DNA of 64,000 nucleotides from Bryobacterales bacterium (GTDB lineage: Bacteria > Acidobacteriota > Terriglobia > Bryobacterales > Bryobacteraceae), in NCBI GenBank assembly GCA_020852175.1, contig JADZBH010000012.1:159487-223486 (forward strand), in the 5' to 3' direction. This document shows, one piece after another, positions 26,489-35,564 of the stretch (positions are counted from its first letter, which is position 1; each line of letters opens with the position of its first letter). The translations under genes were made by a program, and so were the position numbers. The notes below the pieces were generated by a model that saw only the letters and a program-made list of their open reading frames with translations, did not search any database and was not told the origin of the DNA.

Positions 26489-27408
26489 GCGGAGGCGATC
26501 ACCAGATCCGCGTGGACGCCGCGCAGGCGGGACAGCGGCTGGACCATGTGCTGGCGGCGGCGCTCCCGCAATACAGCCGTTCGCGGTTGCAAGCGTGGAT
26601 TCGCGCCGGTCGCGTCACCGTGAACGGGGCTACGGCCAAGGCGAGCGATATGCTGCGCGGCGGCGAAGAACTGTGCGTGACGCCGGCGGCGCCGCCTCCG
26701 CTGCGCGCCTATGCCGAGGACCTGCCGCTGCGAGTGGTCTATGAGGACGCGGCGGCGGTCGTGGTGGACAAACCGGCGGGCATGGTGGTGCACATGGGCG
26801 CGGGGCGTCACGAAGGAACGCTGGTGAACGCACTGCTGCACCGGTTCGGAGGGTTATCGGCCGAGGGCGGACAGGAGCGGCCCGGAATCGTGCACCGCAT
26901 CGACCGCGAGACGAGCGGCCTGCTGGTGGTGGCGCGCACCGACGAGGCGCACCGCGCGCTGGCGGCACAGTTTGCCGCCCGCACTGTCGGGAAGGAGTAT
27001 CTGGCGCTGGTGCACGGCGTGGTGAAAGCGGACGCCGGACGCGTGGAAAAGCCCATCGCGCGGGATCCAAACAACCGCCTGCGCATGACGTGGCGTCTGG
27101 AGACCGGACGCGCGGCGGTGTCCGAGTACCGCGTGCTGCGGCGGTACGAGCCGTGCACCTTTCTTTCGATACGGATCCTCACCGGGCGGACGCACCAGAT
27201 TCGCGTGCACATGAGTTCGCTGGGCCATCCGCTGGTGGGGGACCGGCTGTACGGAGCCCCCATGAACGCGCCAGGCATTCCACCGCCAGGGCGCGTGTTT
27301 CTGCATGCGCACCGGCTGGAGTTCGATTCACCGGCGGCGGGCGGCCGCGTCCGGGTGGAGTCGCCCCTGCCGGAGGAACTTGAGCGGATTCTGGCCGGGC
27401 TCCTATAA
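26485..27408 (+). CDS. rluD: RluA/RluD-family 23S rRNA pseudouridine synthase
   Basis: A 307-residue enzyme with an N-terminal S4 RNA-binding domain (R-L-D-H-V-L, S-R-L-Q-A-W-I-R-A-G-R-V-T-V-N-G) and a catalytic domain whose G-I-V-H-R-I-D-R-E-T-S-G motif carries the nucleophile D140. G-R-T-H-Q-I-R-V-H-M follows later. The S4 domain and length fit RluC/RluD better than RluA. The start is GTG at 26485, overlapping the TGA of the glycosyltransferase gene (GTGA). RluD would modify helix 69 of 23S rRNA; the exact paralogue is inferred. Confidence 0.85.
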   Translation: MSGGDHQIRVDAAQAGQRLDHVLAAALPQYSRSRLQAWIRAGRVTVNGATAKASDMLRGGEELCVTPAAPPPLRAYAEDLPLRVVYEDAAAVVVDKPAGMVVHMGAGRHEGTLVNALLHRFGGLSAEGGQERPGIVHRIDRETSGLLVVARTDEAHRALAAQFAARTVGKEYLALVHGVVKADAGRVEKPIARDPNNRLRMTWRLETGRAAVSEYRVLRRYEPCTFLSIRILTGRTHQIRVHMSSLGHPLVGDRLYGAPMNAPGIPPPGRVFLHAHRLEFDSPAAGGRVRVESPLPEELERILAGLL

Positions 27409-27409
27409 T
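27380..27409 (+). promoter_or_regulatory. Promoter for the vWFA gene at 27428
   Basis: A perfect TATAAT at 27404-27409 with TTGAGC at 27380-27385 (18-base spacer). It overlaps the stop codon of the pseudouridine synthase gene and lies 19 bases before the vWFA ATG, so the 5' leader would be short. Confidence 0.55.
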
Positions 27410-27427
27410 CGTTGCAGAGTACCTTCC

Positions 27428-28375
27428 ATGAAGTTGTCCCTTGCCGTCTTCGCCACTTTGCTATTCGCCGTGTCCGTTCCGGCGCAAGCGCCCCCGGCTC
27501 CGCAGCCCCGGCAGCCCGTACAGGAGTTGGATGAAGCCGACCGCATCCGCCTGGATGTAACGCGCGTGAACGTGCTGTTCGCCGTGACGGACAAGCGCGG
27601 CCGCTTCGTAACAGACCTCGAAAAAGATCAATTTGAAATCTTCGAGGGGAAGCACAGGCAGGAGATTCTCGAATTTGTCAGGGAGAGCGACCTGCCGCTG
27701 CGGCTGGCCATCCTGGTGGACACCTCGAACTCGATTCGCGACCGCTTCCGGTTCCAGCAGGAGGCCGCGGTGGAGTTTCTCAAAAGCGTGATGCGCCCGG
27801 CGCAGGACAAAGCCGTGGTGGTGGGCTTCGACACCTCGCCCGAAATGGTATCGGACCTCTCCAACGACATGGACGCCCTGGAAAAGTCCATTCGCAACAT
27901 GCGCCCGGGAGGCGGCACCGCGCTGTATGACGCGATTTTCTTCGCCTGCCGGGACAAGTTGGGACAGGATCAGCCGCGGCACAAGTACCGCCGGGCGATG
28001 GTGATTCTCACCGACGGCGAGGATACGCAGTCAAGGTATTCGCGCGATCAAGCCCTGGAGATGGCGCACAAGGCCGATGTGATCGTGTATGGCATTTCGA
28101 CCAACATCACGCGGATTCAAACCGACGGCGACAAGGTGCTGAAGTATTTCGCCTCCGAGACCGGCGGCATGACGTTCTTCCCGTTCAAGGTGGAGGACCT
28201 GGCGCAGTCGTTCGAAAACATCGCCAACGAGATGCGGCACCAGTACAGCGTGCTGTACCGCCCGGAGCCTTTGCGCGCCGATGGGCAGTACCACGAAGTG
28301 AACATCCGGGTGAAGAACCGGCGGGATTACACGGTGCGTGCGCGCAAGGGCTACTACGCGCCGAAGTTCAACTAG
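27428..28375 (+). CDS. Exported vWFA-domain protein (acidobacterial VWFA-related family)
   Basis: A 315-residue protein with a signal peptide (A-V-F-A-T-L-L-F-A-V-S-V-P-A-Q-A). A beta segment R-L-D-V-T-R-V-N-V-L-F-A-V-T-D-K and E-K-D-Q-F-E-I-F-E-G leads into a von Willebrand factor A domain with the MIDAS motif D-T-S-N-S and the later L-T-D-G-E-D. This arrangement is the family that is expanded in Acidobacteria. It probably acts in the periplasm; the ligand is not known. A paralogue lies at 28785-29714. The start at 27428 is chosen because it gives the signal peptide and has a promoter immediately upstream. Confidence 0.85.
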   Translation: MKLSLAVFATLLFAVSVPAQAPPAPQPRQPVQELDEADRIRLDVTRVNVLFAVTDKRGRFVTDLEKDQFEIFEGKHRQEILEFVRESDLPLRLAILVDTSNSIRDRFRFQQEAAVEFLKSVMRPAQDKAVVVGFDTSPEMVSDLSNDMDALEKSIRNMRPGGGTALYDAIFFACRDKLGQDQPRHKYRRAMVILTDGEDTQSRYSRDQALEMAHKADVIVYGISTNITRIQTDGDKVLKYFASETGGMTFFPFKVEDLAQSFENIANEMRHQYSVLYRPEPLRADGQYHEVNIRVKNRRDYTVRARKGYYAPKFN

Positions 28376-28388
28376 GCTTGCCGGCTGG

Positions 28389-28724
28389 CTATTGGCGGGG
28401 GGCCAACCCCTTCACCATGGTCAACAACATGACCACCTTCGTCTTGGCCTTGATGCCGTGTTCGAGGTTGGGCGTCATATAGGCGAAAGCGCCGGCGCTC
28501 ACTTCCATTCGCTCGGTTCCAAGCAGGAGCGAAGCCTCCCCTTCGATGAACTGGATGGTGGCCGGATAGGGCGCATGGTGTGCGGAAAGTTCCTGCCCCG
28601 GCGCGAAGCCGAACAGAATCACCTTCGAGATCTCGTCATTCTGAAGGGTACGGCTGAGGATACCGTCGGGAGGCGCCTGCGCGGACGAGCTAAGGTCATT
28701 CACGAACACAAACTGGTTGTCCAT
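28389..28724 (-). CDS. Small cupin-domain protein
   Basis: A 111-residue single-domain cupin: the G-F-A-P-G-Q-E-L-S-A-H-H-A-P segment is cupin motif 1 with two His, and P-N-L-E-H-G-I is motif 2. The gene sits between two vWFA genes and is on the minus strand. It may be a metal-binding sensor or a small isomerase; there is no evidence to choose. It ends 13 bases from the first vWFA gene. Confidence 0.8.
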   Translation of the reverse strand: MDNQFVFVNDLSSSAQAPPDGILSRTLQNDEISKVILFGFAPGQELSAHHAPYPATIQFIEGEASLLLGTERMEVSAGAFAYMTPNLEHGIKAKTKVVMLLTMVKGLAPRQ

Positions 28725-28784
28725 GGCCCCATTGGACCATGGAGCTTTGGAGTTGGCCCGGCGCTGCCGCCGCGGGCGAGGGCC

Positions 28785-29714
28785 TCACCGGACGACATAA
28801 CCGGCGCGTGCGCGAACCTCTGCCTTCTTCAGTCGGGCTCGCGAGGACGGCGCCAGCCTGACCTCGATGCGCCGGAAGCCCGGCCTGGCATCCTCGGGAG
28901 CCCGGTAGTGCAGGCTGTACCGCGTCCGGATGCGCTCGATCATCTCGCGCAGCGTGGCGCCGCCTTTCCCGGCCTCGACCGCTTCGCCGCCCGATTCCCG
29001 CGCGAGCTTGAAAATGTCGGCTGGGGAGAAGTCGGGGTTGGCGAAGGAGGATCGCTGCCGGTCCGGCGGACGCGTGCCCGGCGGAACAATGGCATTCAAC
29101 ACGGTGTCGGCCGCGAACAGCGCTTCCAGCGCCTGTTGGTCCGGCGACTGGTAGTTGACCGAGTCGTTGTCGGTGAACACCAGCATGGCGCGGCGTCCGG
29201 GCTTGTTCCCGGCGTGCTCCCCGATATATCGCGCGGCCTCGACAATGGCGGGGTTCAGCAGCGTGCCGGCGCCCACGTCCTTTTCAAACCGTGCAGCCCC
29301 CACGGCGGCGGCGGCATCGCCCTTGTCCGCGGAAAAGTCGAGTTTTTGTACCGATGTGCGGCCAAACGCGATCACCGCCACCGTATCGCCCGCGCGCAGC
29401 ACGGACAGCGCCTCCTTCGAGGCCGCGGCCATCTGGTCGAGCAACCGGCGCATGCTGCCGCTGACGTCGAGCAACAGAACCAAGTGAAGCGGTTCCGTCT
29501 CACGCCCGAAATATTCAATGGGACGCGGCGCTCCTTCGTCCAGGATCTCGAAGTCTTCCTTGGTGAGATCGGACACGGCGTGGCGGCCCTCCACCACCTG
29601 CGCATCGACGTGCACGACGGACACGCCGGCCACGAACGTGGGCGTCTCATGCGTCGCGGAAGGCTGAGCAGCCGCGGGCGAAGCTGCTATTACTGAGAGG
29701 AGCCACACGCCCAT
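28785..29714 (-). CDS. Exported vWFA-domain protein, second paralogue
   Basis: A 309-residue protein of the same family as the one at 27428: short signal peptide ([15 protein letters not shown]), [10 protein letters not shown] and [10 protein letters not shown], then a vWFA domain with MIDAS motif D-V-S-G-S and a later F-T-D-N-D-S. The ATG at 29712-29714 is inside the same CATG as the start of selB on the other strand, so the two genes begin head-to-head with a two-base overlap. Its own Shine-Dalgarno (GAGG) lies inside the selB coding region. GTG at codon 3 is an alternative start. Confidence 0.82.
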   Translation of the reverse strand: MGVWLLSVIAASPAAAQPSATHETPTFVAGVSVVHVDAQVVEGRHAVSDLTKEDFEILDEGAPRPIEYFGRETEPLHLVLLLDVSGSMRRLLDQMAAASKEALSVLRAGDTVAVIAFGRTSVQKLDFSADKGDAAAAVGAARFEKDVGAGTLLNPAIVEAARYIGEHAGNKPGRRAMLVFTDNDSVNYQSPDQQALEALFAADTVLNAIVPPGTRPPDRQRSSFANPDFSPADIFKLARESGGEAVEAGKGGATLREMIERIRTRYSLHYRAPEDARPGFRRIEVRLAPSSRARLKKAEVRARAGYVVR

Positions 29715-31551
29715 GAAGAACCTCGTGATCGGAACGGCAGGCCACATCGACCACGGTAAATCCGCGTTGGTGCGGGCGCTCACGGGCATCGAGCCCGACC
29801 GTTGGGAGGAGGAACGAAGACGCGGCATCACGATCGATCTCGGATTCGCCCATCTTACTCTGAGCCACGAGGGGCGCGCCGTGCGTCTGGCCTTCGTCGA
29901 TGTGCCAGGCCATGAGCGGTTTGTCCGGAACATGCTGGCCGGAGCGGGCGGAATCGACGTAGTGATGCTGGCGATCGCCGCCGATGAATCGATCATGCCG
30001 CAGACGCGCGAGCATTTCGACATCTGCCGTCTGTTGGGCGTGCGTCATGGCTTGGTCGTGTTGACCAAATGCGATCTGGTAAGCGCCGAGCTTCTGGACC
30101 TGGTGAAACTGGAGGCCGGGGAGTTCGTTCGCGGCTCGTTTCTCGCGGGCGCGCCGGTGCTGGCCGTGAGCGCGAAAACGGGCGAGGGGCTGAAAGAGCT
30201 TGCCGGAACGCTGGCCTTGCTGGCGGAGACTATACCAGAAAAAAATTCCGCGCGGCATCTTCGGCTTCCCATTGACCGCTCGTTCACCATGAAAGGGTTC
30301 GGCACCGTTGTGACCGGAACGATGGTGTCCGGGCGCTTGGCAACCGGGCAGGAGGTGGAAGTACATCCCTCTGGTCGGCGGCTTCGCGTGCGCGGGTTGC
30401 AGGTGCACGGGCAGCCGGCGCGTGAAGCCGCGGCGGGGCAGCGCGCGGCGGTGAACCTTGCCAACGTGGAAGCGCCGGAACTGGCCCGGGGCATGACGTT
30501 GTGCGAGCCTGGCGTGCTGCGGCCAGTACAACGGCTGGACGCGGAGATTGAACTGCTTCCGTCGTCGCCGCCGCTGAAGCATGGCGCCTCGGTGCACTTT
30601 CACGCCTGGACATCGGAAACGGGGGCGCGCGTGAAGCTGCTCGAAGCCAACCAGCTTGTCCCGGGCGGAAAGGCGTGGGCGCGGCTGCTGTTGGAACAAC
30701 CCGTGCTGCTGCTGCCCGGCGACCGTTTTATCCTCCGCGCCTTCGCTCCGGCCGTGACCATCGCGGGAGGGTGCGTGGTGGACATTGACGGCCCGCCGCG
30801 GATGCGGCGCGTTCACCTGGCCCAACGGACCGCGCTGCTGGCAACCGCCACGCTTCCGGAACGCGTGGCGCTGCTCGCCAGGGAGTCTGCCCACGGCCTG
30901 CCGGCTCGGGAATTGATTGTGCGCACGGGCGCCGTGTGCGGCGAGGTGGAAGATCGCGCGTGGTTCGTCGATCCGCAGTGGAGCGCAGCGCGCCGCGCGG
31001 AAATGGAGAGGTTGCTGGCCGCGTTTCATAAGCAGAATCCGCTGCTGGCGGGCATGCCGCTGGAGGAGTTGCGGTCACGCGTGCTGCCCCAAGCCGCGCC
31101 CGCCGTTGTGCAGGAAATTTTGGAGCAATCGCCCGGTCTTGTCGTGGAGGGCGAATCCATTCGCTTGCGTTCCCACGCCATGTCGTTGGACACGCGGGAA
31201 GAGGCGGCCCTCGACGCGATGGAGCGGGCTTTTCTGCGCGGAGGGCTGGCGGTTCCCGCGATGGCCGAAGTGCTGGCCGGCTCGGGCGTGGACGCGGCCA
31301 AGGCCCGGTCGCTGTTACAGCTTCTGTTGCGCCAACGCCGGCTGGTGAAGGTGAGCGCGGAACTGATGTACCACTCGATCGCGCTGGAAGAATTGCGGAG
31401 TCTGCTGGCGGCGCGCAAGGGGGTCCGGTTCACGGTGGGCGAGTTCAAGGAGTGGACCGGGGTGAGCCGCAAGTATGCGATTCCACTGCTCGAATATCTG
31501 GACCGCGAACGCGTCACGCGGCGCGATGGCGATGCGCGACTGGTGGTGTAG
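29713..31551 (+). CDS. selB: Selenocysteine-specific translation elongation factor SelB
   Basis: A 612-residue GTPase. G1 is G-H-I-D-H-G-K-S, G2 [11 protein letters not shown]3 D-V-P-G-H-E-R-F, G4 T-K-C-D; the GTP and beta domains fill the first 340 residues. The C-terminal part after residue 350 has the winged-helix repeats that bind the SECIS stem. SelB delivers Sec-tRNA to UGA codons, so this genome probably makes at least one selenoprotein. The ATG at 29713 has a GAGAGGAG Shine-Dalgarno about 10 bases upstream. No selA, selC or selD is in the window. Confidence 0.95.
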   Translation: MKNLVIGTAGHIDHGKSALVRALTGIEPDRWEEERRRGITIDLGFAHLTLSHEGRAVRLAFVDVPGHERFVRNMLAGAGGIDVVMLAIAADESIMPQTREHFDICRLLGVRHGLVVLTKCDLVSAELLDLVKLEAGEFVRGSFLAGAPVLAVSAKTGEGLKELAGTLALLAETIPEKNSARHLRLPIDRSFTMKGFGTVVTGTMVSGRLATGQEVEVHPSGRRLRVRGLQVHGQPAREAAAGQRAAVNLANVEAPELARGMTLCEPGVLRPVQRLDAEIELLPSSPPLKHGASVHFHAWTSETGARVKLLEANQLVPGGKAWARLLLEQPVLLLPGDRFILRAFAPAVTIAGGCVVDIDGPPRMRRVHLAQRTALLATATLPERVALLARESAHGLPARELIVRTGAVCGEVEDRAWFVDPQWSAARRAEMERLLAAFHKQNPLLAGMPLEELRSRVLPQAAPAVVQEILEQSPGLVVEGESIRLRSHAMSLDTREEAALDAMERAFLRGGLAVPAMAEVLAGSGVDAAKARSLLQLLLRQRRLVKVSAELMYHSIALEELRSLLAARKGVRFTVGEFKEWTGVSRKYAIPLLEYLDRERVTRRDGDARLVV

Positions 31552-31569
31552 CCTGCCGGGCGGCCTCAA

Positions 31570-32271
31570 TTAAAAGGCCAGTTTCCGGGCGGCTTCAAAC
31601 ACGGAAAGCAGCATCGGTTCGGTCAACCTGCCCGTGGAAGTGTTTTGCTGGCTGGGATGGTAACAGGAGATGAGAGCGGGTAGGCCGGGACCGGGCGCAT
31701 GAACGCGTCCATGTTCGAATGGGAGATCGCTTAAACGTAACGCGAACCCTCGCGCGCGCAGTGTGGCGAGATAGTTGTCGAAGGCGATGCGGCCCAGGGC
31801 GACCACCACGCGGATCTCCGTGAGCAAGGTCACCTCGCGCTGGAGAAACTGGCGGCAGGTGCGGATCTCCTCCGGCGTTGGCTTGTTATCGGGAGGGGCG
31901 CAGTGGGCCGATGCGGTGATCCAGAGCCCTTTCAACGCTAGACCGTCATCGCGCCAGTGGCTGACGGGTTGCGAGGCGAAGCCGGTTTTGTGAAGCACTG
32001 CATAGAGAAAGTCGCCGGAGCGGTCGCCCGTGAACATGCGCCCCGTGCGGTTGGCTCCGTGGGCGGCGGGGGCCAGGCCGACAATCAGAACTCGCGCCTT
32101 GGGATCGCCGAAGGAGGGCACCGGCTTGCCCCAGTACTGCTGATGGCGGTAAGCGCGGCGTTTCACGCGCGCGACCTCCTCGCAATGGGCGCGCAGCCGC
32201 GGGCAGAGGGCGCATTCGATGATGTCGCTTTCCACTATGCGCAGCGAATCGGCGGGGGGCTTTGCGGGCAC
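31570..32271 (-). CDS. Family 5 uracil-DNA glycosylase (UDGb)
   Basis: A 233-residue Fe-S-type uracil-DNA glycosylase. C20, C23, C124 and C139 would hold the 4Fe-4S cluster. Motif A is G-L-A-P-A-A-H-G-A-N-R-T-G-R, which lacks the acidic residue of families 1 and 4 and is the hallmark of family 5. Motif B is H-P-S-Q-Q-N-T. The enzyme removes uracil, and often hypoxanthine or xanthine, from DNA. The gene is convergent with selB and has a 24-base gap to the divergent DegT-like gene. Confidence 0.92.
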   Translation of the reverse strand: MPAKPPADSLRIVESDIIECALCPRLRAHCEEVARVKRRAYRHQQYWGKPVPSFGDPKARVLIVGLAPAAHGANRTGRMFTGDRSGDFLYAVLHKTGFASQPVSHWRDDGLALKGLWITASAHCAPPDNKPTPEEIRTCRQFLQREVTLLTEIRVVVALGRIAFDNYLATLRARGFALRLSDLPFEHGRVHAPGPGLPALISCYHPSQQNTSTGRLTEPMLLSVFEAARKLAF

Positions 32272-32295
32272 TCAAGCGAAGAGTACCATGTCTAC

Positions 32296-33633
32296 ATGAA
32301 ACGGCGAACCTTTGCGGGGTCTGTAACGGCGGCGATGGCGGCAGGAACGGCGGCGGATGCCGCGCCGGCCGGGGCGGCGGCAGCGGCTGGCTCGGGGAAA
32401 CTGGCGCTTCACGGCGGTGCGCCGGTGCATACGGCGAAGTGGCCCAGTTGGCCGCGGTTCAATCAACTGGAAGAGAATGCGCTGCTCGACGTCTTGCGCA
32501 GCGGACATTGGGGACGGGGCAACGGCGGAACGGTGAGCCGGTTTGAAGCCGAGTACGGCCGGTTGCTGGGCGCGCCGCATGTGGTGGCAACGGCCAATGG
32601 AACCAGCGCTCTGATCGCTTCGCTGGGCGCCATGGGCATAGGGCCTGGAGATGAGGTGATTGTCCCGCCGTACACCTTCGTCGCCACGGTGAATGCCGTG
32701 CTTATGCATCGTGCGCTTCCAGTGTTCGCCGACTCGGACCTGGAGACTTTTCAGATTGACCCGGCGAAGATCGAGGGCCAGATCACACCGCGTACGCGGG
32801 CGATTGTGCCGGTCCACATGGCCGGAGGCGCCGCGAACCTGGACGCGATTCTCGCACTCGGCAAGCGGCGCAATATCCCCGTGCTGGAGGATGCCTGCCA
32901 GGCGCATCTCGGCGAGTGGCGCGGCAGGAAGGTGGGGACTCTGGGCGCCGCCGGATGTTTCAGCTTCCAGGCATCGAAGAACTTGAACTCGGGCGAGGGC
33001 GGGGCGGTTTGCACGAATGACGCCGCGCTGGCCGAAAACGTCTACACCTATCACACCAACGGCCGCAGCAGGCAGGCGGGCGGCGATTTTTCCTACCGGC
33101 AGACAGGGGCGAATCTGCGTCTGACCGAATTTCAGGCGGCACTGCTTCTGGCCCAGATGACCAGGCTGGAGGAGCAGTCGAAACTGCGAGAGTCCAACGC
33201 GGCGTATCTGAGCAAGATGCTGAACGAGATTCCCGGAGTGAAGCCCGTGAAGAACTACGAAGGCTGCACGCGGAGCGCCTGGCACCTGTACATGTTCCGA
33301 GTGGAGAACGAAGCCTTCGCCGGCGTGGGCAAGGATCTGCTGCTGAAAGCGTTGCAGGCCGAGGGCGTACCCGTTTCGGGGGGCTACAAGCCGCTGAACA
33401 AGGAGCCGTTCCTGGCCAATGAGTTCCGTTCAAAGTATTGGGCGGCTCTGCACGGCGAGCGCGAGATGCGGACGTGGGCCGAACGGAACGAATGCCGCGT
33501 GAACGACCGCCTGTGCGGACAAGCCATGTGGCTGACGCAAACCATGCTGCTGGGAACTCGCGAAGATATGGAGCATGTGGCCGGAGCGCTTCGCAAAGTG
33601 CAGGCGCGAGCGGCCGATTTGAAGCGCGGGTAG
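32296..33633 (+). CDS. DegT/DnrJ/EryC1-family PLP protein with Tat-like signal
   Basis: A 445-residue protein of the DegT/DnrJ/EryC1/StrS family (sugar aminotransferases and dehydratases). K228 in Q-A-S-K-N-L-N-S-G-E-G-G is the expected PLP lysine, and P-P-Y-T-F-V-A-T-V-N-A is also conserved. Unusually, the first 30 residues form a twin-arginine signal-like sequence (M-K-R-R-T-F-A-G-S followed by an Ala-rich stretch), so the protein may be exported. ATG at 32296 is used; a frame running in from 31957 lies opposite the UDG gene and is not coding. Similar exported members occur in planctomycetes and acidobacteria. Confidence 0.85.
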   Translation: MKRRTFAGSVTAAMAAGTAADAAPAGAAAAAGSGKLALHGGAPVHTAKWPSWPRFNQLEENALLDVLRSGHWGRGNGGTVSRFEAEYGRLLGAPHVVATANGTSALIASLGAMGIGPGDEVIVPPYTFVATVNAVLMHRALPVFADSDLETFQIDPAKIEGQITPRTRAIVPVHMAGGAANLDAILALGKRRNIPVLEDACQAHLGEWRGRKVGTLGAAGCFSFQASKNLNSGEGGAVCTNDAALAENVYTYHTNGRSRQAGGDFSYRQTGANLRLTEFQAALLLAQMTRLEEQSKLRESNAAYLSKMLNEIPGVKPVKNYEGCTRSAWHLYMFRVENEAFAGVGKDLLLKALQAEGVPVSGGYKPLNKEPFLANEFRSKYWAALHGEREMRTWAERNECRVNDRLCGQAMWLTQTMLLGTREDMEHVAGALRKVQARAADLKRG

Positions 33634-33637
33634 CGGC

Positions 33638-34768
33638 TTACTTGATCAACTGTTGCCGCATGTTCTCGAGCGACTGTGCCAGTTGCCCGCCCCACTGCGA
33701 ATCGGGGCCTTCGCCTTCATCGATCTTCTCGATGCACTGCTGGAAGAGAGAGACCAGTTCCGGATCGCGCCAGCCCCGTTTCACCTCGGCTTCCAGGGTG
33801 GACAGCGCCTCCTGACGGCTGAAGGCTGGCTTATAAGGCCGCGCCGTCGTCAGCGCATCGTAGATGTCGGCGATCTGGAGAATGCGCGCCGCCAGCGGAA
33901 TCCCTTCGCCCTTCAGGCCGTCGGGATACCCGGTGCCGTCCCACCGTTCGTGGTGGTTACGGATGATGGGCAGCACGGGCGCCAGTGTCTTCATGGGGCG
34001 GCAAATATCTTCGCCTTTGGTCGTATGAGACCGCATGACGATCCACTCTTCCTCGGTGAGCGAGCCTTTCTTGAATAGAATCGCGTCGGGCACGGAAACC
34101 TTGCCGATGTCGTGCAAAAAGCCGCCGCGATGCAGCGCCACCAGCTCCCAGCGCGGCAACCCCATGGCCGAGCCGAGCATGACGCTATAACGCGCCAGCC
34201 GCTCGCAGTGGTCGCCGGTATATTTGTCGCGTTTTTCGACAGCCTGAGCCAGTGCGAACAGAATCGTCTCCGCTTCCTCCAGCGAGTCGATCGCCGCCTT
34301 GTTACGCAGCATGGCCCGGATGCGCGTGCGGACCACGTCCGGGTGCAACGGTTTGATCAGGAATTCGTCCGCGCCGGAGGCAATGCTGGCGATCTCGTTC
34401 TCGATGCCTTGCACGCTAGTGATCATCAGGATAGGGACCAACTGCGTGCGGCGGTTGCTTTTGATGCGGTGGCAGAACTCCAGACCGCTCATTTCGGGCA
34501 TCATGAGGTCGAGAATCAGCAGATCGACCTGCTCGGCATCGAGAATACTCAGAGCTTCGGCTGGCCGGCGGGCTTCCAGCACACGATAAGGCGCCGCTTT
34601 CAGCATGGCTCGCAACAGCCGCCGGTTAATCTCCAGATCGTCGACGATCAGGATCGTCGGCTGCCGTTCGCTGACATCGAGCTCAAAGTCGAGCTCAAAG
34701 GGTTTCAGTTGGCCAGAGAGGTGGCTATTCACGCTAAGCTTCGTATTCGACGGTGTCGGAGTAACCAT
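33638..34768 (-). CDS. Response regulator with HD-GYP domain (c-di-GMP phosphodiesterase)
   Basis: A 376-residue two-domain protein. The receiver domain (about residues 37-155) has D43/D44, the phosphorylatable D87 in L-I-L-D-L-M-M-P-E, a T in M-I-T-S and K in I-K-P-L. The HD-GYP domain follows with H-D-I-G-K, N-H-H-E-R-W-D-G-T-G-Y-P-D-G-L and I-L-Q-I-A-D-I-Y-D-A-L. These proteins hydrolyse cyclic di-GMP under phosphorylation control. It ends five bases from the end of the DegT-like gene. No sensor kinase is nearby. Confidence 0.94.
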   Translation of the reverse strand: MVTPTPSNTKLSVNSHLSGQLKPFELDFELDVSERQPTILIVDDLEINRRLLRAMLKAAPYRVLEARRPAEALSILDAEQVDLLILDLMMPEMSGLEFCHRIKSNRRTQLVPILMITSVQGIENEIASIASGADEFLIKPLHPDVVRTRIRAMLRNKAAIDSLEEAETILFALAQAVEKRDKYTGDHCERLARYSVMLGSAMGLPRWELVALHRGGFLHDIGKVSVPDAILFKKGSLTEEEWIVMRSHTTKGEDICRPMKTLAPVLPIIRNHHERWDGTGYPDGLKGEGIPLAARILQIADIYDALTTARPYKPAFSRQEALSTLEAEVKRGWRDPELVSLFQQCIEKIDEGEGPDSQWGGQLAQSLENMRQQLIK

Positions 34769-34877
34769 CCTGGGTCTCGGTCCGGAGTGACGTCTCCCTG
34801 CAATCTATCGTCACCAGGAAATACCTCAAATAGGTGCTAAGCCGTATATCTGGCGAGAATCTTTGCCCCCAGTACCG

Positions 34878-34900
34878 GAGGGTAATAGTTGGATACCCTC
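34878..34900 (+). promoter_or_regulatory. Hairpin before DinB-like gene
   Basis: GAGGGTA at 34878-34884 and TACCCTC at 34894-34900 are perfect reverse complements with a nine-base loop. The stem ends three bases before the AGGAGGG ribosome-binding site (34904-34909 region) of the gene at 34915, and the CCCTC arm could also pair with that site, so a translation-control hairpin is possible. Confidence 0.35.
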
Positions 34901-34914
34901 ATAGGAGGGCAACT

Positions 34915-35529
34915 ATGCGAAACACTTTGAGATTTCTGGCTGTAGTCACGATCTGCGCGCTGGTGGCACAAGCCGAACCCCTCGCCAGGGGCGAACGGGA
35001 CCGCGCGATGAGCTACCTGCACGCCACGCGAAAGCAGTTTGTGGATGCGATCCAGGGAGTGTCGCCGGAGCAGGCCCGGTGGAAACCCGCCCCCGGCCGC
35101 TGGTCGGTGGCCGAGGTGGTCGAGCACATCGCGGTGAGCGAAGAATTCATTTTCAAACTGGTGACCGGGCAGATCATCAAGGGTTCGCCCGCTACGCCCG
35201 AGCAAAAGGCCCAAACCGCCGGCAAGGATGCGACGATCCCAACCATGGTCACGGACCGGTCGCAGAAGTTCCAGGCGCCCGAACCGATCACCCCGTCGGG
35301 ACGTTTCGCCAGCCTGGAGGCCGCCGCGAAGGAGTTTCTGGCGGCACGCGACCGGAGCATCCGCTTTATGGAAACAACAGACGTGGGCATGCGTGACTAC
35401 GTCCGGCCTCATCCGGCAATGAAGGAATTGGATGCCTACCAGTGGATCCTGCTGATGGCCGCGCATACGGAACGGCACCTGAAACAGTTGCAGGAAGTAA
35501 AAGATAGCTCCGGCTATCCCCGCCCCTGA
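34915..35529 (+). CDS. Exported DinB-like protein
   Basis: A 204-residue protein with a signal peptide (L-R-F-L-A-V-V-T-I-C-A-L-V-A-Q-A) and a four-helix DinB-like domain: the A-R-W-K-P-A-P-G-R-W-S-V-A-E-V-V-E-H segment and a C-terminal H-T-E-R-H-L-K-Q are typical and provide the metal-binding His. The ATG at 34915 has a strong AGGAGGG. The reading frame runs upstream to 34834, but that part includes the hairpin region and is not needed. Function in the family is varied (thiol transferases and related). Confidence 0.8.
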   Translation: MRNTLRFLAVVTICALVAQAEPLARGERDRAMSYLHATRKQFVDAIQGVSPEQARWKPAPGRWSVAEVVEHIAVSEEFIFKLVTGQIIKGSPATPEQKAQTAGKDATIPTMVTDRSQKFQAPEPITPSGRFASLEAAAKEFLAARDRSIRFMETTDVGMRDYVRPHPAMKELDAYQWILLMAAHTERHLKQLQEVKDSSGYPRP

Positions 35530-35564
35530 AGCACGGGAAGGCGGGCGCTCCCGAGCGGACGGAA

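Noticed and set aside
31562..31579. GGCCT/AGGCC hairpin between selB and the UDG gene
   Set aside because: Only five base pairs and overlapping the UDG stop codon; not convincing as a terminator.
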